Origin: Desulfitobacterium dehalogenans ATCC 51507
Lineage (GTDB): Bacteria > Bacillota > Desulfitobacteriia > Desulfitobacteriales > Desulfitobacteriaceae
NCBI RefSeq assembly: GCF_000243155.2
Contig: NC_018017.1
Coordinates: 620,001 to 684,000, forward strand
Direction of reading: 5' to 3'
DNA: 64,000 bases
The translations under genes were made by a program, and so were the position numbers. Below are positions 37,680 to 48,824 of the stretch, one piece after another. The first letter of the stretch is position 1; the number at the start of each line of letters is the position of its first letter. The notes beneath the pieces are model-generated. The model was not told the DNA's origin and ran no database searches. It worked only from the letters and a program-made list of their open reading frames with translations.

Positions 37680-40243
37680 ATGACAAACAGGCTCATAAGT
37701 ATGGCGGGACTCACCGCCGACGAAGCCAAGGAGCTTCAGGAGCAATTCGGTAAAAACGAGTTGACCCCACCAAGGAAGGAGAGCTTTCTCAGAAAGACGC
37801 TTCATATTATCTGTGAACCGATGTTTTTACTGCTGCTGGTGGCGGCAGCCATCTACTTTGTGCTGGGCGAGCCAAGGGACGGCATGATCATGCTTACCTT
37901 CGTGGTGGGCATGATCAGCATCAACGTGATTCAGGAATGGAAAACTGACAAAACACTGAACGCCATGAAAGAACTATCCGCACCGCATGTTACGGTCATC
38001 CGGGACGGAAAGGAACAGACCATTGTCAGCGCCGACCTCGTTCCCGGGGATCTCATGATGATTTGCGAAGGGGTGAAGATTCCTGCAGACGGCGTGGTGG
38101 TCAAATGTGCCGACCTGTGCGTAGATGAATCTTCCCTCACCGGCGAGGCCGAGGGTGTGTGGAAAGTGACGGGGGAAAATGCGGAACCTTCAGTCGATTA
38201 CTGGAGGAAAGACTACTGCTACGCCGGCACTCTGGTCATCCAGGGCACGGCCATTGTGCGGGTGGAAAAGATTGGCGCATCCACGGAATACGGTAAAATT
38301 GGCAAAAACGTAGCCGCCGCACCACAGGAGGAAACTCCCCTCCAGAAGCAGACCGGCAAGCTGGTCAGGACCTGTGCGGTCATCGCAGGTATCCTGTTCG
38401 TATTGGTCGGCGTATTCACTTGGTTTAATATCCCGGACCATGACTTTATGGACCGGCTGGTGGAAAGCATTCTGTCCGGCGTGACGCTGGCCATGGCTAT
38501 GATTCCGGAGGAATTTCCCGTCATCCTCACCGTATTCCTCTCCATGGGTGCGTGGCGGCTGGCAAAAAAGCATTCCCTTGTGCGCAAGCTCCCCAGCGTG
38601 AAGACGCTGGGCGCGGTGTCGGTACTATGTGTGGATAAGACCGGTACCATTACTATGAACCAGATGACCGTTCAGGATATTTGGGTCGCTTTCGGAGACG
38701 AACAGAATCTGGTGGAGATCATGGGGCTGGGCTGCGAGACCGATACCTATGATCCCTTGGAGAAGGCGATGCTTGCCTATTGCGAGGCTCACGGTATATC
38801 CCGGGAGCACCTCTTTGAAGAAAGCGGCTTTCTTACAGAGTATGCCTTTACCAACGAACTGAAAATGATGGGTCATGTCTGGCGACATGACGGCGAAATC
38901 CTGATTGCCGCCAAGGGCAGTCCTGAGCGCATCTTTACTGTTTGCGATCTGACCGATGAACAGCGTGGGGAGGCGGAACGCAGAAATCTGGAGCTTTCCG
39001 GCCAGGGCCTAAGAGTTATCGCCATCGCTACGGCCAAGCTGGCTGGCGAAGCAGCGATTCCGGCTTCCATTACCGACTGCCGCCTGACCCTGCTGGGGCT
39101 GGTGGGCCTTGCTGATCCGCCGCGTGAGGGAGTGAAGGAGGACATCGCCGTCTGTAACCGGGCAGGCATCCGTGTAGTAATGATTACTGGGGACAACGGT
39201 ATCACCGCCTCGGCTATCGCTAAAAAATCGGTTGGCCTCACGGCGACGACATCATCACCGGCGATAGGCTTAACGCCATGAGCGACGAGGAGCTGCGGGA
39301 GGCCGTCAAGACTTCTTCCATCTTCTCCCGCGTTGTGCCAGAACACAAAATGCGTATCGTCAAGGCATTCAAGGAAAACGGTGAAATCGTGGCCATGACC
39401 GGCGACGGCGTCAACGATGCGCCCGCCCTCAAGCACGCCGATATTGGTATCGCCATGGGCAAGCGGGGCAGCCAAGTGAGCCGCGAGGCCGCCGACCTTA
39501 TCCTGCTTGACGATAACTTCACCACTATTGTAGAGACCGTGAAGGACGGGCGCCGCATCTATGACAATATCCGCAAAGCGGTGGGTTACGGCTTTACCAT
39601 CCATATTCCGATTGCCCTCGCATCCCTACTGGCCCCATTCCTCGGTATCGCCCCTGCTGCGCTATTACTCCTGCCGTTCCATGTGGTACTGCTGGAAGTT
39701 CTCATTGATCCCACCTGCTCCATCGTACTGGAGCGCCAGCCTGCCGAAACCGATATCATGGAACGCCGCCCCCGCGACCCGAAAGCCAAGCTGCTCACCG
39801 GCGGTTTGCTGGGCAAAAGCGTACTGCAAGGCTTGGCCGTGTTCGCAGCCTCATTTGGTGCATATCTCACGGTGCTGGCGGGCAACCCCGACAATGCTCC
39901 CGCGGCCCGCTCCATGGGGCTTGCCATTGTCATGCTGGCGAATTTGTTCTTGGTACAGGTTAACAGCTCTGACCACGACTTCGCATTCCAGTCTCTCCGC
40001 CGCCTTGCCAAAGACGGAGTGATGTGGGCGGTCAACATCGGCACACTGGTGTTGCTGGGCCTTATCCTTTACACGCCGCTCTCCGGTATTTTAAAGCTTG
40101 TTGCGTTACCCATGCCCTCGCTGCTGACTGCTTTGGGTCTGGCCGCTGTGTCGGTCTTGTGGTACGAGCTGGTAAAGCTGGTGAATAAACTAACCAAACG
40201 GGGGAATATTCCCCATAATACAGAAGGAGCTCAGCCGACTTAA
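37680..40243 (+). pseudogene. Cation-transporting P-type ATPase, interrupted by a frameshift in an A6 run
   Basis: Two frames together encode about 854 residues of a P2-type (Ca2+-like) ATPase. Frame one (37680-39281) has an actuator segment SSLTGEAEGV, the phosphorylation site CVDKTGTITMN and MITGDNGITA. Frame two, from about 39227, has IGWPHGDDIITGDRL, then TGDGVNDAPALKHADIG and the C-terminal helices. The frames join in AAAAAA (39222-39227): one more A, or a -1 slip, restores AKKIGWPHG. It could be a real mutation, a sequencing error or slippage-based decoding. Codon use is more GC-rich than its neighbours, which suggests acquisition. Confidence 0.85.
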
Positions 40244-40277
40244 GTCAGGTTATACCAAAGGATTCGAAATCACACAC

Positions 40278-40305
40278 GCAGGTTTGAATCCTGCCCTCTC
40301 CGGCA
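40278..40305 (+). other. 3' end of a tRNA (Ser-like) fragment, possible att site
   Basis: GCAGG-TTTGAAT-CCTGC (40278-40294) is a perfect T arm with a 7-nt loop. It is followed by CCTCTCC, which would be the 3' acceptor strand of a GGAGAGG tRNA-Ser, then discriminator G and GCA instead of CCA. No matching 5' half is present upstream, where the ATPase gene ends. This is typical of an attachment-site duplicate left by an element that integrates in a tRNA gene. Confidence 0.55.
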
Positions 40306-40310
40306 ACAAG

Positions 40311-40354
40311 AAAAGGCATAATTTCCCCTAAAGGGGAATTATGCCTTTTTTTTA
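40311..40354. terminator. Strong terminator after the tRNA-like fragment
   Basis: AAAAGGCATAATTTCCCC and its complement form an 18-bp stem with loop TAAA and an eight-T run on the plus strand. It also suits the convergent gene at 40375. Confidence 0.9.
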
Positions 40355-40374
40355 TTATAGGCTGATGCTCCTGG

Positions 40375-40833
40375 TCACCGGCCAGGCAGATTCGGCTTAG
40401 GATATACCCTTTTTCGACTGAAGGTTTCCGTAATAACACCGGAGAAAATCAACCCAAAGGCAATGGAGCCGGCGATGAGAAGGGTGATGGTGCCTAAACG
40501 GACTCCTTCCGTATAATTGTTTTCAATAAATTGCCGGATAGTATCATAGGCCATCCCTCCGGGAACCAGAGGAATGATGCCGGAGATGCTAAAGACCGTA
40601 ACCGGCATTTTGTACCGTCGCGCAAGGATTTGACTGACGGTAGCGACACTGAAGGCGGCAAACAAAGTGGCGGTGATGATATTTATTTTCATATTCACCG
40701 TAAGGGTTACAAAGATAGCCCAGCCCAGCATCCCCACGAGGCCGCCGGTGAGGAGACTTTTACGAGGAACATTAAACAATACTCCAAAAGCCATGGTGGC
40801 AAAAAAACTTGCATAAAGTGCGGTCCAATTCAT
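40375..40833 (-). CDS. ThrE-type exporter, small membrane subunit
   Basis: A 152-residue protein with four predicted membrane helices, matching the C-terminal half (DUF3815/YjjB) of threonine/serine exporter ThrE. SGIIPLVPGGMAYDTIR is the family-typical segment. It lies 58 nt downstream of the gene for the other half, so the two likely form one split exporter for threonine/serine or small acids such as succinate. Confidence 0.82.
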   Translation of the reverse strand: MNWTALYASFFATMAFGVLFNVPRKSLLTGGLVGMLGWAIFVTLTVNMKINIITATLFAAFSVATVSQILARRYKMPVTVFSISGIIPLVPGGMAYDTIRQFIENNYTEGVRLGTITLLIAGSIAFGLIFSGVITETFSRKRVYPKPNLPGR

Positions 40834-40891
40834 AAATGCGACTCCTTCCTATAACAAGGTAAAAGGGACAGGTTTATTGTCCCCCATTTTC

Positions 40892-41653
40892 CTACATTAG
40901 CACAGCTAAAACCACCGCTACTCCAGTACCGATGGCAAAGGCTGTTAAGAAAGCTTCAGTTCCACGGGCAAGTCCTGCGACAAGATCCCCGGCCATCAGA
41001 TCACGGACAGCATTCGTGATGATCACACCGGGCACTAAAGGCATGACCGATCCAATAATGACTTTGTCGATCTGAATATCAATACCGAGATAATAGAAAA
41101 AATAAGCAATAAAGCCGATGGTAAAGGCAGCAAAGATTTCGGAGAAGAACTTTACGGCAATGCGGCGATTGGATTTGGCATAGAGTAAAAACCCCAATCC
41201 ACCAGCCGCCACTGAGGGCAAGAAGTCAATTATGGTTCCTCCGAAGGCCAGACTGAAAAAGCCGCTGGCCAGAGCTGCCGCGATGAGCTGCAGCCAGAAG
41301 GGGTAAAGAAAGCCGGATTTTTCGATAGTTAAAAGAGCGTCATAGGCCTGCTGAATGGTAAGCTCCTTCTCGCTTAATTTGCGGGAGATTTCATTGACAC
41401 TGACGATTTTATTCAAATCAATTTGACGCTCATAGATTCTCAGAAACTTAGTCTGCTCCTGATCCCTCTCCTGGCCCTGAAGGGATAAGAAAATTCCTGT
41501 GGGTGTAACATAGCTATGAGCTTCAGGAACCGCACAAGTACGGGCAATACGGTTCATGGTATCTTCGATCCGATAGATCTCCGCCCCGCTTTGCAGCATG
41601 ATTTTACCGGCCAGAAGGCAGACCTCCATGATTTCCCCAATGGTTGAGTTCAC
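40892..41653 (-). CDS. ThrE-type exporter, large subunit
   Basis: A 253-residue protein matching the N-terminal half (DUF1212/YjjP) of ThrE. The cytoplasmic N-terminal part has MLQSGAEIYRIEDTMNRIA and is followed by five helices, including VMPLVPGVIITNAVRDLMAGD. ATG 41653 follows AGGAGG. It is first in the two-gene operon. Confidence 0.82.
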   Translation of the reverse strand: MNSTIGEIMEVCLLAGKIMLQSGAEIYRIEDTMNRIARTCAVPEAHSYVTPTGIFLSLQGQERDQEQTKFLRIYERQIDLNKIVSVNEISRKLSEKELTIQQAYDALLTIEKSGFLYPFWLQLIAAALASGFFSLAFGGTIIDFLPSVAAGGLGFLLYAKSNRRIAVKFFSEIFAAFTIGFIAYFFYYLGIDIQIDKVIIGSVMPLVPGVIITNAVRDLMAGDLVAGLARGTEAFLTAFAIGTGVAVVLAVLM

Positions 41654-41887
41654 TTGATTTCCTCCTATGTAGAAGCGGCGAATTCATGTTGAACCATGGA
41701 TTAGCTGCTCTATGAATTCCATACACTTTGGATTAAGGAATTTATTCCATACAATGATAGCACAAATTCAAGAGAACCTACAAAATAGAATAGTGATTAA
41801 TCAGTAAGTATAAAAATGAACAACTTAGTGAAGGTGAGCGTAAGTGGTAAAGAGTGACTAAAAAAAATAAAATACTTAAAAAAGCAA

Positions 41888-41916
41888 TTGAATTATTATG
41901 CATATAAATGTATAAT
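41888..41916 (+). promoter_or_regulatory. argC promoter with ARG box
   Basis: TTGAAT (41888-41893), 17-nt spacer, TATAAT (41911-41916). TGCATATAAATGTA (41899-41912) matches the ArgR/AhrC half-site pattern TGNATWWWWATNCA at all but one base and lies between the hexamers, so arginine-bound repressor would block polymerase. Confidence 0.75.
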
Positions 41917-41945
41917 TATTAAAACGATAATGAGGAGGTATCGGT

Positions 41946-43001
41946 GTGAAAGTAGGAATTATCGGAGCCACAGGGTATACAGGTCAAGAGCTGGCGCGTT
42001 TACTCCAAAATCACCCTGAAATAGAATTAGCATACTTAGGCTCCTCCAGTAATAGCGGAGCAGTCTATGAGGAGATGTTCCCACAGTTTTCAGGGTTAAG
42101 GTCTAGTCAAGGTATGGGGTCAGGGTTAGGAACAGGGAAGCTGGATAATGAGCAGGTGCCGGACTTGGATGTTTTGTTCTGCGCCCTTCCTCATGGACTT
42201 ACAGCAGACCGAACTGCCCAATGGCTGAACCGAGGCATTAAAGTCATCGATTTGGGAGCAGATTTTCGCCTCAAGGATGCAACAGTTTATGAAAATTGGT
42301 ATAAAGTAAAGCATCCTGCTAAAGAGCTGATTCCTGGAGCAGTCTATGGTCTTCCGGAATTGTATCGGGATAAAATTGTGGGAAAAGCCCTCATAGCCAA
42401 CCCCGGCTGCTATCCCACAGCCACCCTCTTAGCTTTGGCTCCACTACTCCAAAAAGGGCTGCTGCAGAAAGATGGACTGATTATCGATGCCAAATCCGGA
42501 GTTTCCGGAGCGGGACGTGGTGTTACTTTGGGAAACCATTTCAGTGAAGTCAATGAGAATTTTAAAGCCTACGGAGTAGCCAGCCATCGCCACACACCGG
42601 AGATTGAGCAGCAATTAACGGAGGCAGCAGGGTCAGAACTCCTGGTTAATTTTACCCCCCATCTAGTGCCTATGACTCGGGGAATCCTTGCCACCATCTA
42701 TGCCCAGGTTACACCCGGCGTCACAGAGGCTGACCTTAAAGTCTGCTGGCAGGAGCAGTATGAGGGAGAGGAGTTTGTGCATATTCTTCCGGAGGGAATC
42801 TGGCCACAAACAAAATTCGCTTCAGGAAGCAATCATAGTTTTCTCCAGCTTAAAGTGGATTCACGGACCGGGCGGGCTATCCTGATCTCCTCACTGGATA
42901 ATTTGGTCAAAGGGGCCTCTGGGCAGGCCATTCAAAATATGAATCTGATCTGCGGACTGCCGGAGAATATGGGGCTTAAAATGAGAGGACTTTGGCCATA
43001 A
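41946..43001 (+). CDS. argC: N-acetyl-gamma-glutamyl-phosphate reductase
   Basis: A 351-residue enzyme of arginine synthesis, reducing N-acetylglutamyl phosphate with NADPH. The N-terminal dinucleotide fold GATGYTGQEL and the active site NPGCYPT (Cys) are present. GTG 41946 follows GAGGAGGT. First gene of argCJBD. Confidence 0.93.
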   Translation: MKVGIIGATGYTGQELARLLQNHPEIELAYLGSSSNSGAVYEEMFPQFSGLRSSQGMGSGLGTGKLDNEQVPDLDVLFCALPHGLTADRTAQWLNRGIKVIDLGADFRLKDATVYENWYKVKHPAKELIPGAVYGLPELYRDKIVGKALIANPGCYPTATLLALAPLLQKGLLQKDGLIIDAKSGVSGAGRGVTLGNHFSEVNENFKAYGVASHRHTPEIEQQLTEAAGSELLVNFTPHLVPMTRGILATIYAQVTPGVTEADLKVCWQEQYEGEEFVHILPEGIWPQTKFASGSNHSFLQLKVDSRTGRAILISSLDNLVKGASGQAIQNMNLICGLPENMGLKMRGLWP

Positions 43002-43054
43002 ATAAGTTCATTCATTCAGTTTGGACCTATTAAATAATAAAGGTAGTGAGTTAA

Positions 43055-44323
43055 ATGGATAAAACAACTCAAAGTACAGAAAGCATATGCGAATCCCAAC
43101 CCAAGTGGTCCTGGATTCAGGGAGGGATTGCCGCTCCTCAGGGATTCCGGGCAGCGGGAGTCAAGGCGGGGGTTAAATATCCGAATAAATACGATGTGGC
43201 CTTGGTTTATTCCGAGGCACCGGCTCAAGCTGCGGGAGTGTTTACCCGCAATAAGGTGAAAGCTCATCCCTTGCTTCTGACCAAAAAACATTTGGAGAAT
43301 GGCGTGGCTCAGGCTATGGTGGCTAACAGCGGTAACGCCAATGCCTGTGTGGGAAAACCGGGAGATGAGGCCGCCTGGGCTATGGCTGTGAAGACTGCAG
43401 AAGTACTGGGAATTGCCGCCGAAGATGTGCTTGTGGCTTCCACCGGGGTCATCGGTGCGGAATTGCCTGTAGAGCGTGTTACCAAAGGGATCGGGGCGGC
43501 CTCTCTGGAGATCTCAAAGAAAATATCCCCAGAGGAAGCGCTGCAGAATTCCCATCAGGCAGCGTTGGCCATTATGACCACCGACACCGTAGTTAAAGAG
43601 GCAGCTTGTGAATTGCTCACAGAGAATGGAAAAGTCCGCCTGGGAGCTATGGCTAAAGGCTCCGGAATGATCCATCCCAATATGGGTACTATGCTGGGCT
43701 TTATCACCACGGATGCTACAATTCCTGCCCCCGATCTGCAGGAACTCTTAAGTGAAGCGGTAGAAGAAAGTTTTAATATGGTGACAGTGGATGGGGATAC
43801 CAGCACTAACGATATGGTATTGGTTCTTGCCAACGGAAAGTCGGGGATCACCTTAAATTCCGGAGAGTGGGCGGAGTTTCGCCGGATGTTTTTGGCCGTA
43901 TGCAAGAAGCTGGCTCAGGACATCGCCCGGGATGGGGAAGGAGCGACCAAATTTCTGGAAGTCCAGGCTTTTGGGGCAGCTACAGTGGAGGATGCCCGTA
44001 AGATCGCTAAAAGCATTTGCGGATCCAGTTTGGTAAAGACAGCTCTCTATGGCGAGGATGCCAACTGGGGAAGAATCCTTGCCGCCGCAGGGTATTCCGG
44101 AGCGGAGTTCGATCCCGATCAAGTAGAGATCTATCTGGGTCATGTCTTAGTAGCCAAGGAAGGTCAGGGAGTTAATTTCTCCGAAGAGGAAGCCAAGGAG
44201 GTCCTCATCAAGAAGGATGTGACCATCAAGCTTCTGCTTCAAGAAGGGCAAGCCCAGGCCACGGCCTGGGGGTGTGACCTGACCCATGATTATGTCACCA
44301 TTAATGGAGATTATCGGACTTGA
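43055..44323 (+). CDS. argJ: Bifunctional ornithine acetyltransferase/N-acetylglutamate synthase
   Basis: A 422-residue ArgJ. The self-cleavage region [20 protein letters not shown] contains the Thr nucleophile, so alpha and beta chains should form. It recycles the acetyl group from acetylornithine to glutamate, so the pathway is the cyclic form. The N-terminus carries about 20 extra residues before [10 protein letters not shown]. Confidence 0.93.
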   Translation: MDKTTQSTESICESQPKWSWIQGGIAAPQGFRAAGVKAGVKYPNKYDVALVYSEAPAQAAGVFTRNKVKAHPLLLTKKHLENGVAQAMVANSGNANACVGKPGDEAAWAMAVKTAEVLGIAAEDVLVASTGVIGAELPVERVTKGIGAASLEISKKISPEEALQNSHQAALAIMTTDTVVKEAACELLTENGKVRLGAMAKGSGMIHPNMGTMLGFITTDATIPAPDLQELLSEAVEESFNMVTVDGDTSTNDMVLVLANGKSGITLNSGEWAEFRRMFLAVCKKLAQDIARDGEGATKFLEVQAFGAATVEDARKIAKSICGSSLVKTALYGEDANWGRILAAAGYSGAEFDPDQVEIYLGHVLVAKEGQGVNFSEEEAKEVLIKKDVTIKLLLQEGQAQATAWGCDLTHDYVTINGDYRT

Positions 44324-44406
44324 ATGAAGGCCGGGGCCGGGGTTTCAAAGAGGGGGTTTTTGCTCTCCGGCCTCTACCTTCCGACCTCAAGAAAGGGGAT
44401 ATGGAG

Positions 44407-45303
44407 ATGACTCCTCTAGATAAAGGCCTGGATAAAGCCAGAGTGCTCATTGAGGCACTGCCTTATATTCAGAAATTTGCCGGCAAAACAATGGTCATTA
44501 AATATGGCGGTCATGCTATGCTTGAGCAGGACCTCAAGGAAAAAGTCATGCTGGATATTCTTCTTCTGCACTCCGTCGGGATTCGTCCGGTAGTGGTCCA
44601 TGGGGGAGGTCCTGAGATCAATTCAATGTTGACCAGAGTCGGAAAAGAAAGCCATTTTGTGCGAGGGCTGAGGGTCACCGATAAAGAAACTATGGAAATC
44701 GCCTCCATGGTCTTGGTGGGAAAGCTCAACACAGAAATCATTTCCTTGCTCAACCGTTTCGGCGGCAAAGCTGTAGGATTATCAGGAAAAGATGCTCAGT
44801 TACTCCAAGCAGTTAAGAAGCCCATGAAGTTTCAGAATTTCCAAGGGGAATTGGAGGATGTGGATTTGGGCTTTGTAGGAGAGATCGAGCAGGTTCGTCC
44901 GGAAATAGTTACCTCTCTCGTGGAACAAGGCTATATTCCTGTTATCTCACCGGTGGCCGGCGGTGAGGATGGGGAATCCTATAATATCAACGCCGATACA
45001 GCCGCCGGGGAAATTGCCAAAGCCTTGAAAGCCGATAGATTTCTTCTACTCACCGATGTGCCAGGGGTTCTTAGGGATATGGAGAATAAAGATTCCCTGC
45101 TTTCCGTGATCAAGAAAGATGAGATCTCGGGGCTGATTGATTTGGGTGTGATTAGCGGAGGAATGATTCCCAAAGTAGAATGTGCCCGGGCAGCCCTGCA
45201 AGGGGGGGTGGGAAGTGTTCATATCCTCGATGGACGAATCCCTCACGCTATTCTTTTAGAACTCTTTACGGATGGCGGAATTGGAACGATGTTTAATTCT
45301 TGA
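44407..45303 (+). CDS. argB: Acetylglutamate kinase
   Basis: A 298-residue kinase. VIKYGGHAM near residue 28, [10 protein letters not shown] and [12 protein letters not shown] are family motifs. The N-terminal helix [16 protein letters not shown] is typical of arginine-inhibited hexameric enzymes, so feedback inhibition is likely. I start at ATG 44407, 8 nt after AAAGGGG; ATG 44401 is too close. The frame extends upstream into argJ without support. Confidence 0.92.
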   Translation: MTPLDKGLDKARVLIEALPYIQKFAGKTMVIKYGGHAMLEQDLKEKVMLDILLLHSVGIRPVVVHGGGPEINSMLTRVGKESHFVRGLRVTDKETMEIASMVLVGKLNTEIISLLNRFGGKAVGLSGKDAQLLQAVKKPMKFQNFQGELEDVDLGFVGEIEQVRPEIVTSLVEQGYIPVISPVAGGEDGESYNINADTAAGEIAKALKADRFLLLTDVPGVLRDMENKDSLLSVIKKDEISGLIDLGVISGGMIPKVECARAALQGGVGSVHILDGRIPHAILLELFTDGGIGTMFNS

Positions 45304-45337
45304 GATCAAAGGACTTTTTAGAAGGGGGAGGTAAAAT

Positions 45338-46537
45338 ATGTTCGAAAAGACCCATGCCATGATTCAACGGGGTCAAGAGGTAGTGATGAATACCTATGGC
45401 CGTCTGCCCATGGCCATTGTCAAGGGGAAGGGCTCTATCGTTTGGGATATTGAAGGTAAGCAGTATTTGGACTTTGTCACAGGCTTAGCGGTCAGCTCGC
45501 TGGGTCATAGCCATCCGGCGGTGGTGGAGGCCATTCAAAAGCAGGCTGAGGAGATAGTGCATACCTCCAACCTCTATTGGATTCCTAATCAAATCGCCCT
45601 GGCGGAAAAATTAGTGGAACACTCCTTTGCCGACAAGATTTTTTTCTGCAACAGCGGCGCCGAAGCCAATGAAGCAGCCATAAAATTAGCTCGAAAATAC
45701 GCCAAAGAGCATTATAGCGAGGATAAATATGAAATCCTGACTCTGGTCAACTCCTTCCATGGTCGGACTTTAGCCACATTGACGGCTACCGGGCAGACCA
45801 AATACCAAGAAGGGTATGCACCTTTGCCGGAAGGATTCACTTATGTGCCCATCAATGACCTGGCGCAGCTGGAAGAGAAAATGAGCCCTAAGGTGGCAGC
45901 CGTAATGCTGGAGCCTATTCAGGGGGAAGGCGGGGTATTTCCCTTAGAGGTGGAATTCTTAGCAAAAGCCCGCAAGCTTTGCGATGATTACGGGGCACTT
46001 CTTATCTTTGATGAAGTTCAAGTGGGCTTAGGGAGAACCGGCAAGCTTTTTGCCTATGAATGGAGCAATGTGGCCCCGGATATTATGACCTTAGCTAAAG
46101 CCTTGGGGGGCGGGGTGCCCATCGGGGCCATGCTGACTAAGGAAGAAGTTGCCTCCACCTTTAAGCCCGGAGATCATGCCTCAACCTTCGGGGGGAACCC
46201 CCTGGCTACAGCCGTAGGCTGTGCTGTAATGGATGTGATCACCGAGGAAGGATTCCTGGAAGATGTTCTAAAACGGGCACAGTATTTTAAGCTGAAGCTG
46301 CAAAAGCTGGCAGACAAATACCAAACCGGCACAGAGATCCGAGGACAGGGCTTTATCCTTGGCTGGCCTCTTGACCGCTCAGGAGCGGAGATTGTGGAAG
46401 GAGCCAGAGAAAAAGGCCTGCTGATTAATTTTGTGGGAGGAAAAGCCCTAAGATTTTTACCCCCTCTCAATGTTTCTTATCAAGAAATAGATGGGGCCAT
46501 CACCATTCTCGATCAGGTTTTTGCTGAGTGTTGGTAA
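45338..46537 (+). CDS. argD: Acetylornithine aminotransferase
   Basis: A 399-residue class III PLP aminotransferase. FCNSGAEANEAAIKLAR, LIFDEVQVGLGRTG and TLAKALGGGVPIGAM (PLP Lys) are intact. It is last in argCJBD and is followed by a long perfect terminator. argF, argG and argH are not in the window. Confidence 0.92.
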   Translation: MFEKTHAMIQRGQEVVMNTYGRLPMAIVKGKGSIVWDIEGKQYLDFVTGLAVSSLGHSHPAVVEAIQKQAEEIVHTSNLYWIPNQIALAEKLVEHSFADKIFFCNSGAEANEAAIKLARKYAKEHYSEDKYEILTLVNSFHGRTLATLTATGQTKYQEGYAPLPEGFTYVPINDLAQLEEKMSPKVAAVMLEPIQGEGGVFPLEVEFLAKARKLCDDYGALLIFDEVQVGLGRTGKLFAYEWSNVAPDIMTLAKALGGGVPIGAMLTKEEVASTFKPGDHASTFGGNPLATAVGCAVMDVITEEGFLEDVLKRAQYFKLKLQKLADKYQTGTEIRGQGFILGWPLDRSGAEIVEGAREKGLLINFVGGKALRFLPPLNVSYQEIDGAITILDQVFAECW

Positions 46538-46606
46538 AGTGAGGCAAGGGGATGGTTCTTTTACTTCCTTCTAAATCCAAAAGATTAACTCGAATAAGAT
46601 TATAGT

Positions 46607-46664
46607 AAAAGGAGAGTCCTCTCTTACTACCCCTGTAGGGTAGTAAGAGAGGACTCTCCTTTTG
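46607..46664. terminator. Long perfect inverted repeat, bidirectional terminator after argD
   Basis: A 26-bp perfect stem with loop CTGTA runs from AAAAGGAGAG to its complement CTCTCCTTTT. It ends argCJBD. The stem is unusually long for a terminator. Confidence 0.85.
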
Positions 46665-46695
46665 GGTTTCATCTCCTTTTGCCATTCCTTCAATA

Positions 46696-46739
46696 TTTAG
46701 CGAATCTTTAAACTTCTGTCTTGTAATTAGATGTACAAT
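46696..46739 (+). promoter_or_regulatory. Bipartite promoter element A, upstream of the chemoreceptor
   Basis: TTTAGCGAATCTTTAAAC (46696-46713), 18 nt, TGTACAAT (46732-46739). Both parts and the spacing are identical to the element at 48825-48868. TACAAT would serve as -10; no -35 TTGACA lies at the right distance, so an activator or alternative factor probably uses the 18-mer. Confidence 0.7.
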
Positions 46740-46808
46740 TGGTATAAATATGGAATTTTATATTCCATACCTCGTCTGATAATAAATCATATTATAGGGG
46801 GAAATATC

Positions 46809-48809
46809 TTGAAGAGTATCAAAACGAGACTTTCTTTATTCTTTGGTGTTATTATTCTATTTATTTGTGCCGGTATCGGAATGATATCCTATTCGGCAGC
46901 CTCTCATTCAGTGTCGGATAACATTGATCAATCCTTGCTGCAACTAGCAGATGAAGGAGCAAAAACGATCAAAGCTCGGGTAGACGTACAACTCAATGCT
47001 ATGGCGGCAGTGGCCGAAAGTGATCTTGTTATTAATGATCAATTAACAGTAGAACAAAAGTTAAATCAGTTAAGTCGAGAAATTAAGCGAAGCGGCTATC
47101 AGAAAATAGGGATTGGCAACTTGAAAGGCCAAGTAACTCTAAGCGACGGATCAGTGATAGAAGTGGCAGACCGCAATTATTTTAAAAAGGCTTTGGCAGG
47201 GGAGGGCGCTGTTTCCGACCCAGTAGTAGGGAAAGCGAGTAAAGCCTTAATTGTTACATATGCGGTGCCGATAAAGGATGAGGCTGGAAAAGTAAAGGGT
47301 GTCGTAATTGCGACTCGCGACGGAAATGAATTAAGTGCTATGACCGATGATATCAAGTTTGGGGAAAGCGGACAAGCTTATATGATTAATAATAGCGGAA
47401 TCGTTGTCGCCCATAAGGACAAGGATTTGGTAATGAATATGACCAATTTCTCCGATCTGGCTAAAGCCGATGAGTCTCTGAGAGGTTTGGCCGCCCTCCA
47501 CGAAAAGATGATCCAGGGAGAAAAGGGAGTCGGCGAATATACTTATCAGAATATTACCCGATATATGGGATTTATGCCGATAGAGGGGACGGACTGGGCT
47601 CTTGCCATTACAGCTCCAAAATCAGAAGTAATGGCAAAAGTCGATGAACTGGCAAAGAACATATTGCTTATCTCCGTTGTATTTCTTGTCCTGGGTATAG
47701 TTTTAACCTATTGGATTGCTTCTAAAATTTCCAGTCCATTGAAAGCGGTTTCGGAATATTTGAATACTGTAGCCACTGGCGATTTTACCCAAGAGGTTTC
47801 GGAAAAGCTACTTAAGATGAAAGATGAAACAGGACTCCTTGGCAATGCTATGAAAACGATGCGTGAATCGATCATAACTATTGTGGGAGAAGTTAAGGAA
47901 AAGTCTGTTCATATGAATGAAGTGCTTTCATCGATCAATGCCAGTATGGAGCGTCTAAATCATTCCATAGAAAATGTCTCGGCCACTACGGAGGAATTAT
48001 CAGCGGGGTCAGAGGAAACGGCAGCGGCAACAGAAGAGATGAATGCGACATCGACGCAAATGGAAGGGGCTGCGGAAACAGTGGCTTCCAAATCTCAGGA
48101 AACCTTGATAACGGTGGGAACCGTAAAAGCTATGGCAGAGGAAATGAAAAAGAAAGCCATGTCTTCAAGCAGCAGTGCAATGGAAATTTACACGAAAACA
48201 AAAGGTGACCTGCAAGAGGCTATCGAAAAATCCGGGATAGTATCCCAAATCAATGAACTGTCCGAATCAATCCTGGCCATAACGTCCCAGACAAATTTAT
48301 TAGCCCTTAATGCTGCCATAGAAGCCGCCAGAGCCGGTGAAGCGGGAAAAGGGTTCTCAGTGGTAGCAGAGGAAATCCGTAAACTGGCTGAGAGCTCCAA
48401 TAATGCAGTCGCGAGAATTCAGGATGTCACGAAAGTCATTGTAGAGGCTGTAAAAGACTTAACCGTCAGCTCGGGGGAAATCTTAGAATTCGTAGATAAG
48501 AAAGTGCTGGCTGATTATAGCTATCTTGTTGAATCCAGCGAGCAGTATAGCCAGAGTTCTTCCAGTATTGATGCTATGATGAATGAGATTAGTGTAACCT
48601 CAGAAGAACTTTTGGCATCAGTACAGAATATGGTTCAGGCCATTCAGGGGATTTCCCAGGCTTCAAATGATGCGGCACATGGGGCGTCTAATATTGCCGG
48701 TGAAGCAATGGATATTACTCAAATGACCAATGAAGTCATCCAACTGGCCCAGTCTGCAAAAGATAACTCTAAGTCCCTTAACGAGAGTATTTCCCGCTTT
48801 GAAATATGA
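46809..48809 (+). CDS. Methyl-accepting chemotaxis protein, dCache type
   Basis: A 666-residue chemoreceptor. A membrane helix at about 8-30, a large extracytoplasmic Cache-type ligand domain (about 35-275, with [19 protein letters not shown]), a second helix at about 285-308, HAMP, and a signalling domain with [20 protein letters not shown] at the tip. I start at TTG 46809, behind AGGGGGAAA. It shares an 18-mer/N18/octamer promoter with the reductase gene that follows, so it may sense that enzyme's substrate. Confidence 0.85.
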   Translation: MKSIKTRLSLFFGVIILFICAGIGMISYSAASHSVSDNIDQSLLQLADEGAKTIKARVDVQLNAMAAVAESDLVINDQLTVEQKLNQLSREIKRSGYQKIGIGNLKGQVTLSDGSVIEVADRNYFKKALAGEGAVSDPVVGKASKALIVTYAVPIKDEAGKVKGVVIATRDGNELSAMTDDIKFGESGQAYMINNSGIVVAHKDKDLVMNMTNFSDLAKADESLRGLAALHEKMIQGEKGVGEYTYQNITRYMGFMPIEGTDWALAITAPKSEVMAKVDELAKNILLISVVFLVLGIVLTYWIASKISSPLKAVSEYLNTVATGDFTQEVSEKLLKMKDETGLLGNAMKTMRESIITIVGEVKEKSVHMNEVLSSINASMERLNHSIENVSATTEELSAGSEETAAATEEMNATSTQMEGAAETVASKSQETLITVGTVKAMAEEMKKKAMSSSSSAMEIYTKTKGDLQEAIEKSGIVSQINELSESILAITSQTNLLALNAAIEAARAGEAGKGFSVVAEEIRKLAESSNNAVARIQDVTKVIVEAVKDLTVSSGEILEFVDKKVLADYSYLVESSEQYSQSSSSIDAMMNEISVTSEELLASVQNMVQAIQGISQASNDAAHGASNIAGEAMDITQMTNEVIQLAQSAKDNSKSLNESISRFEI

Positions 48810-48824
48810 TGAGAGCCATAAACC

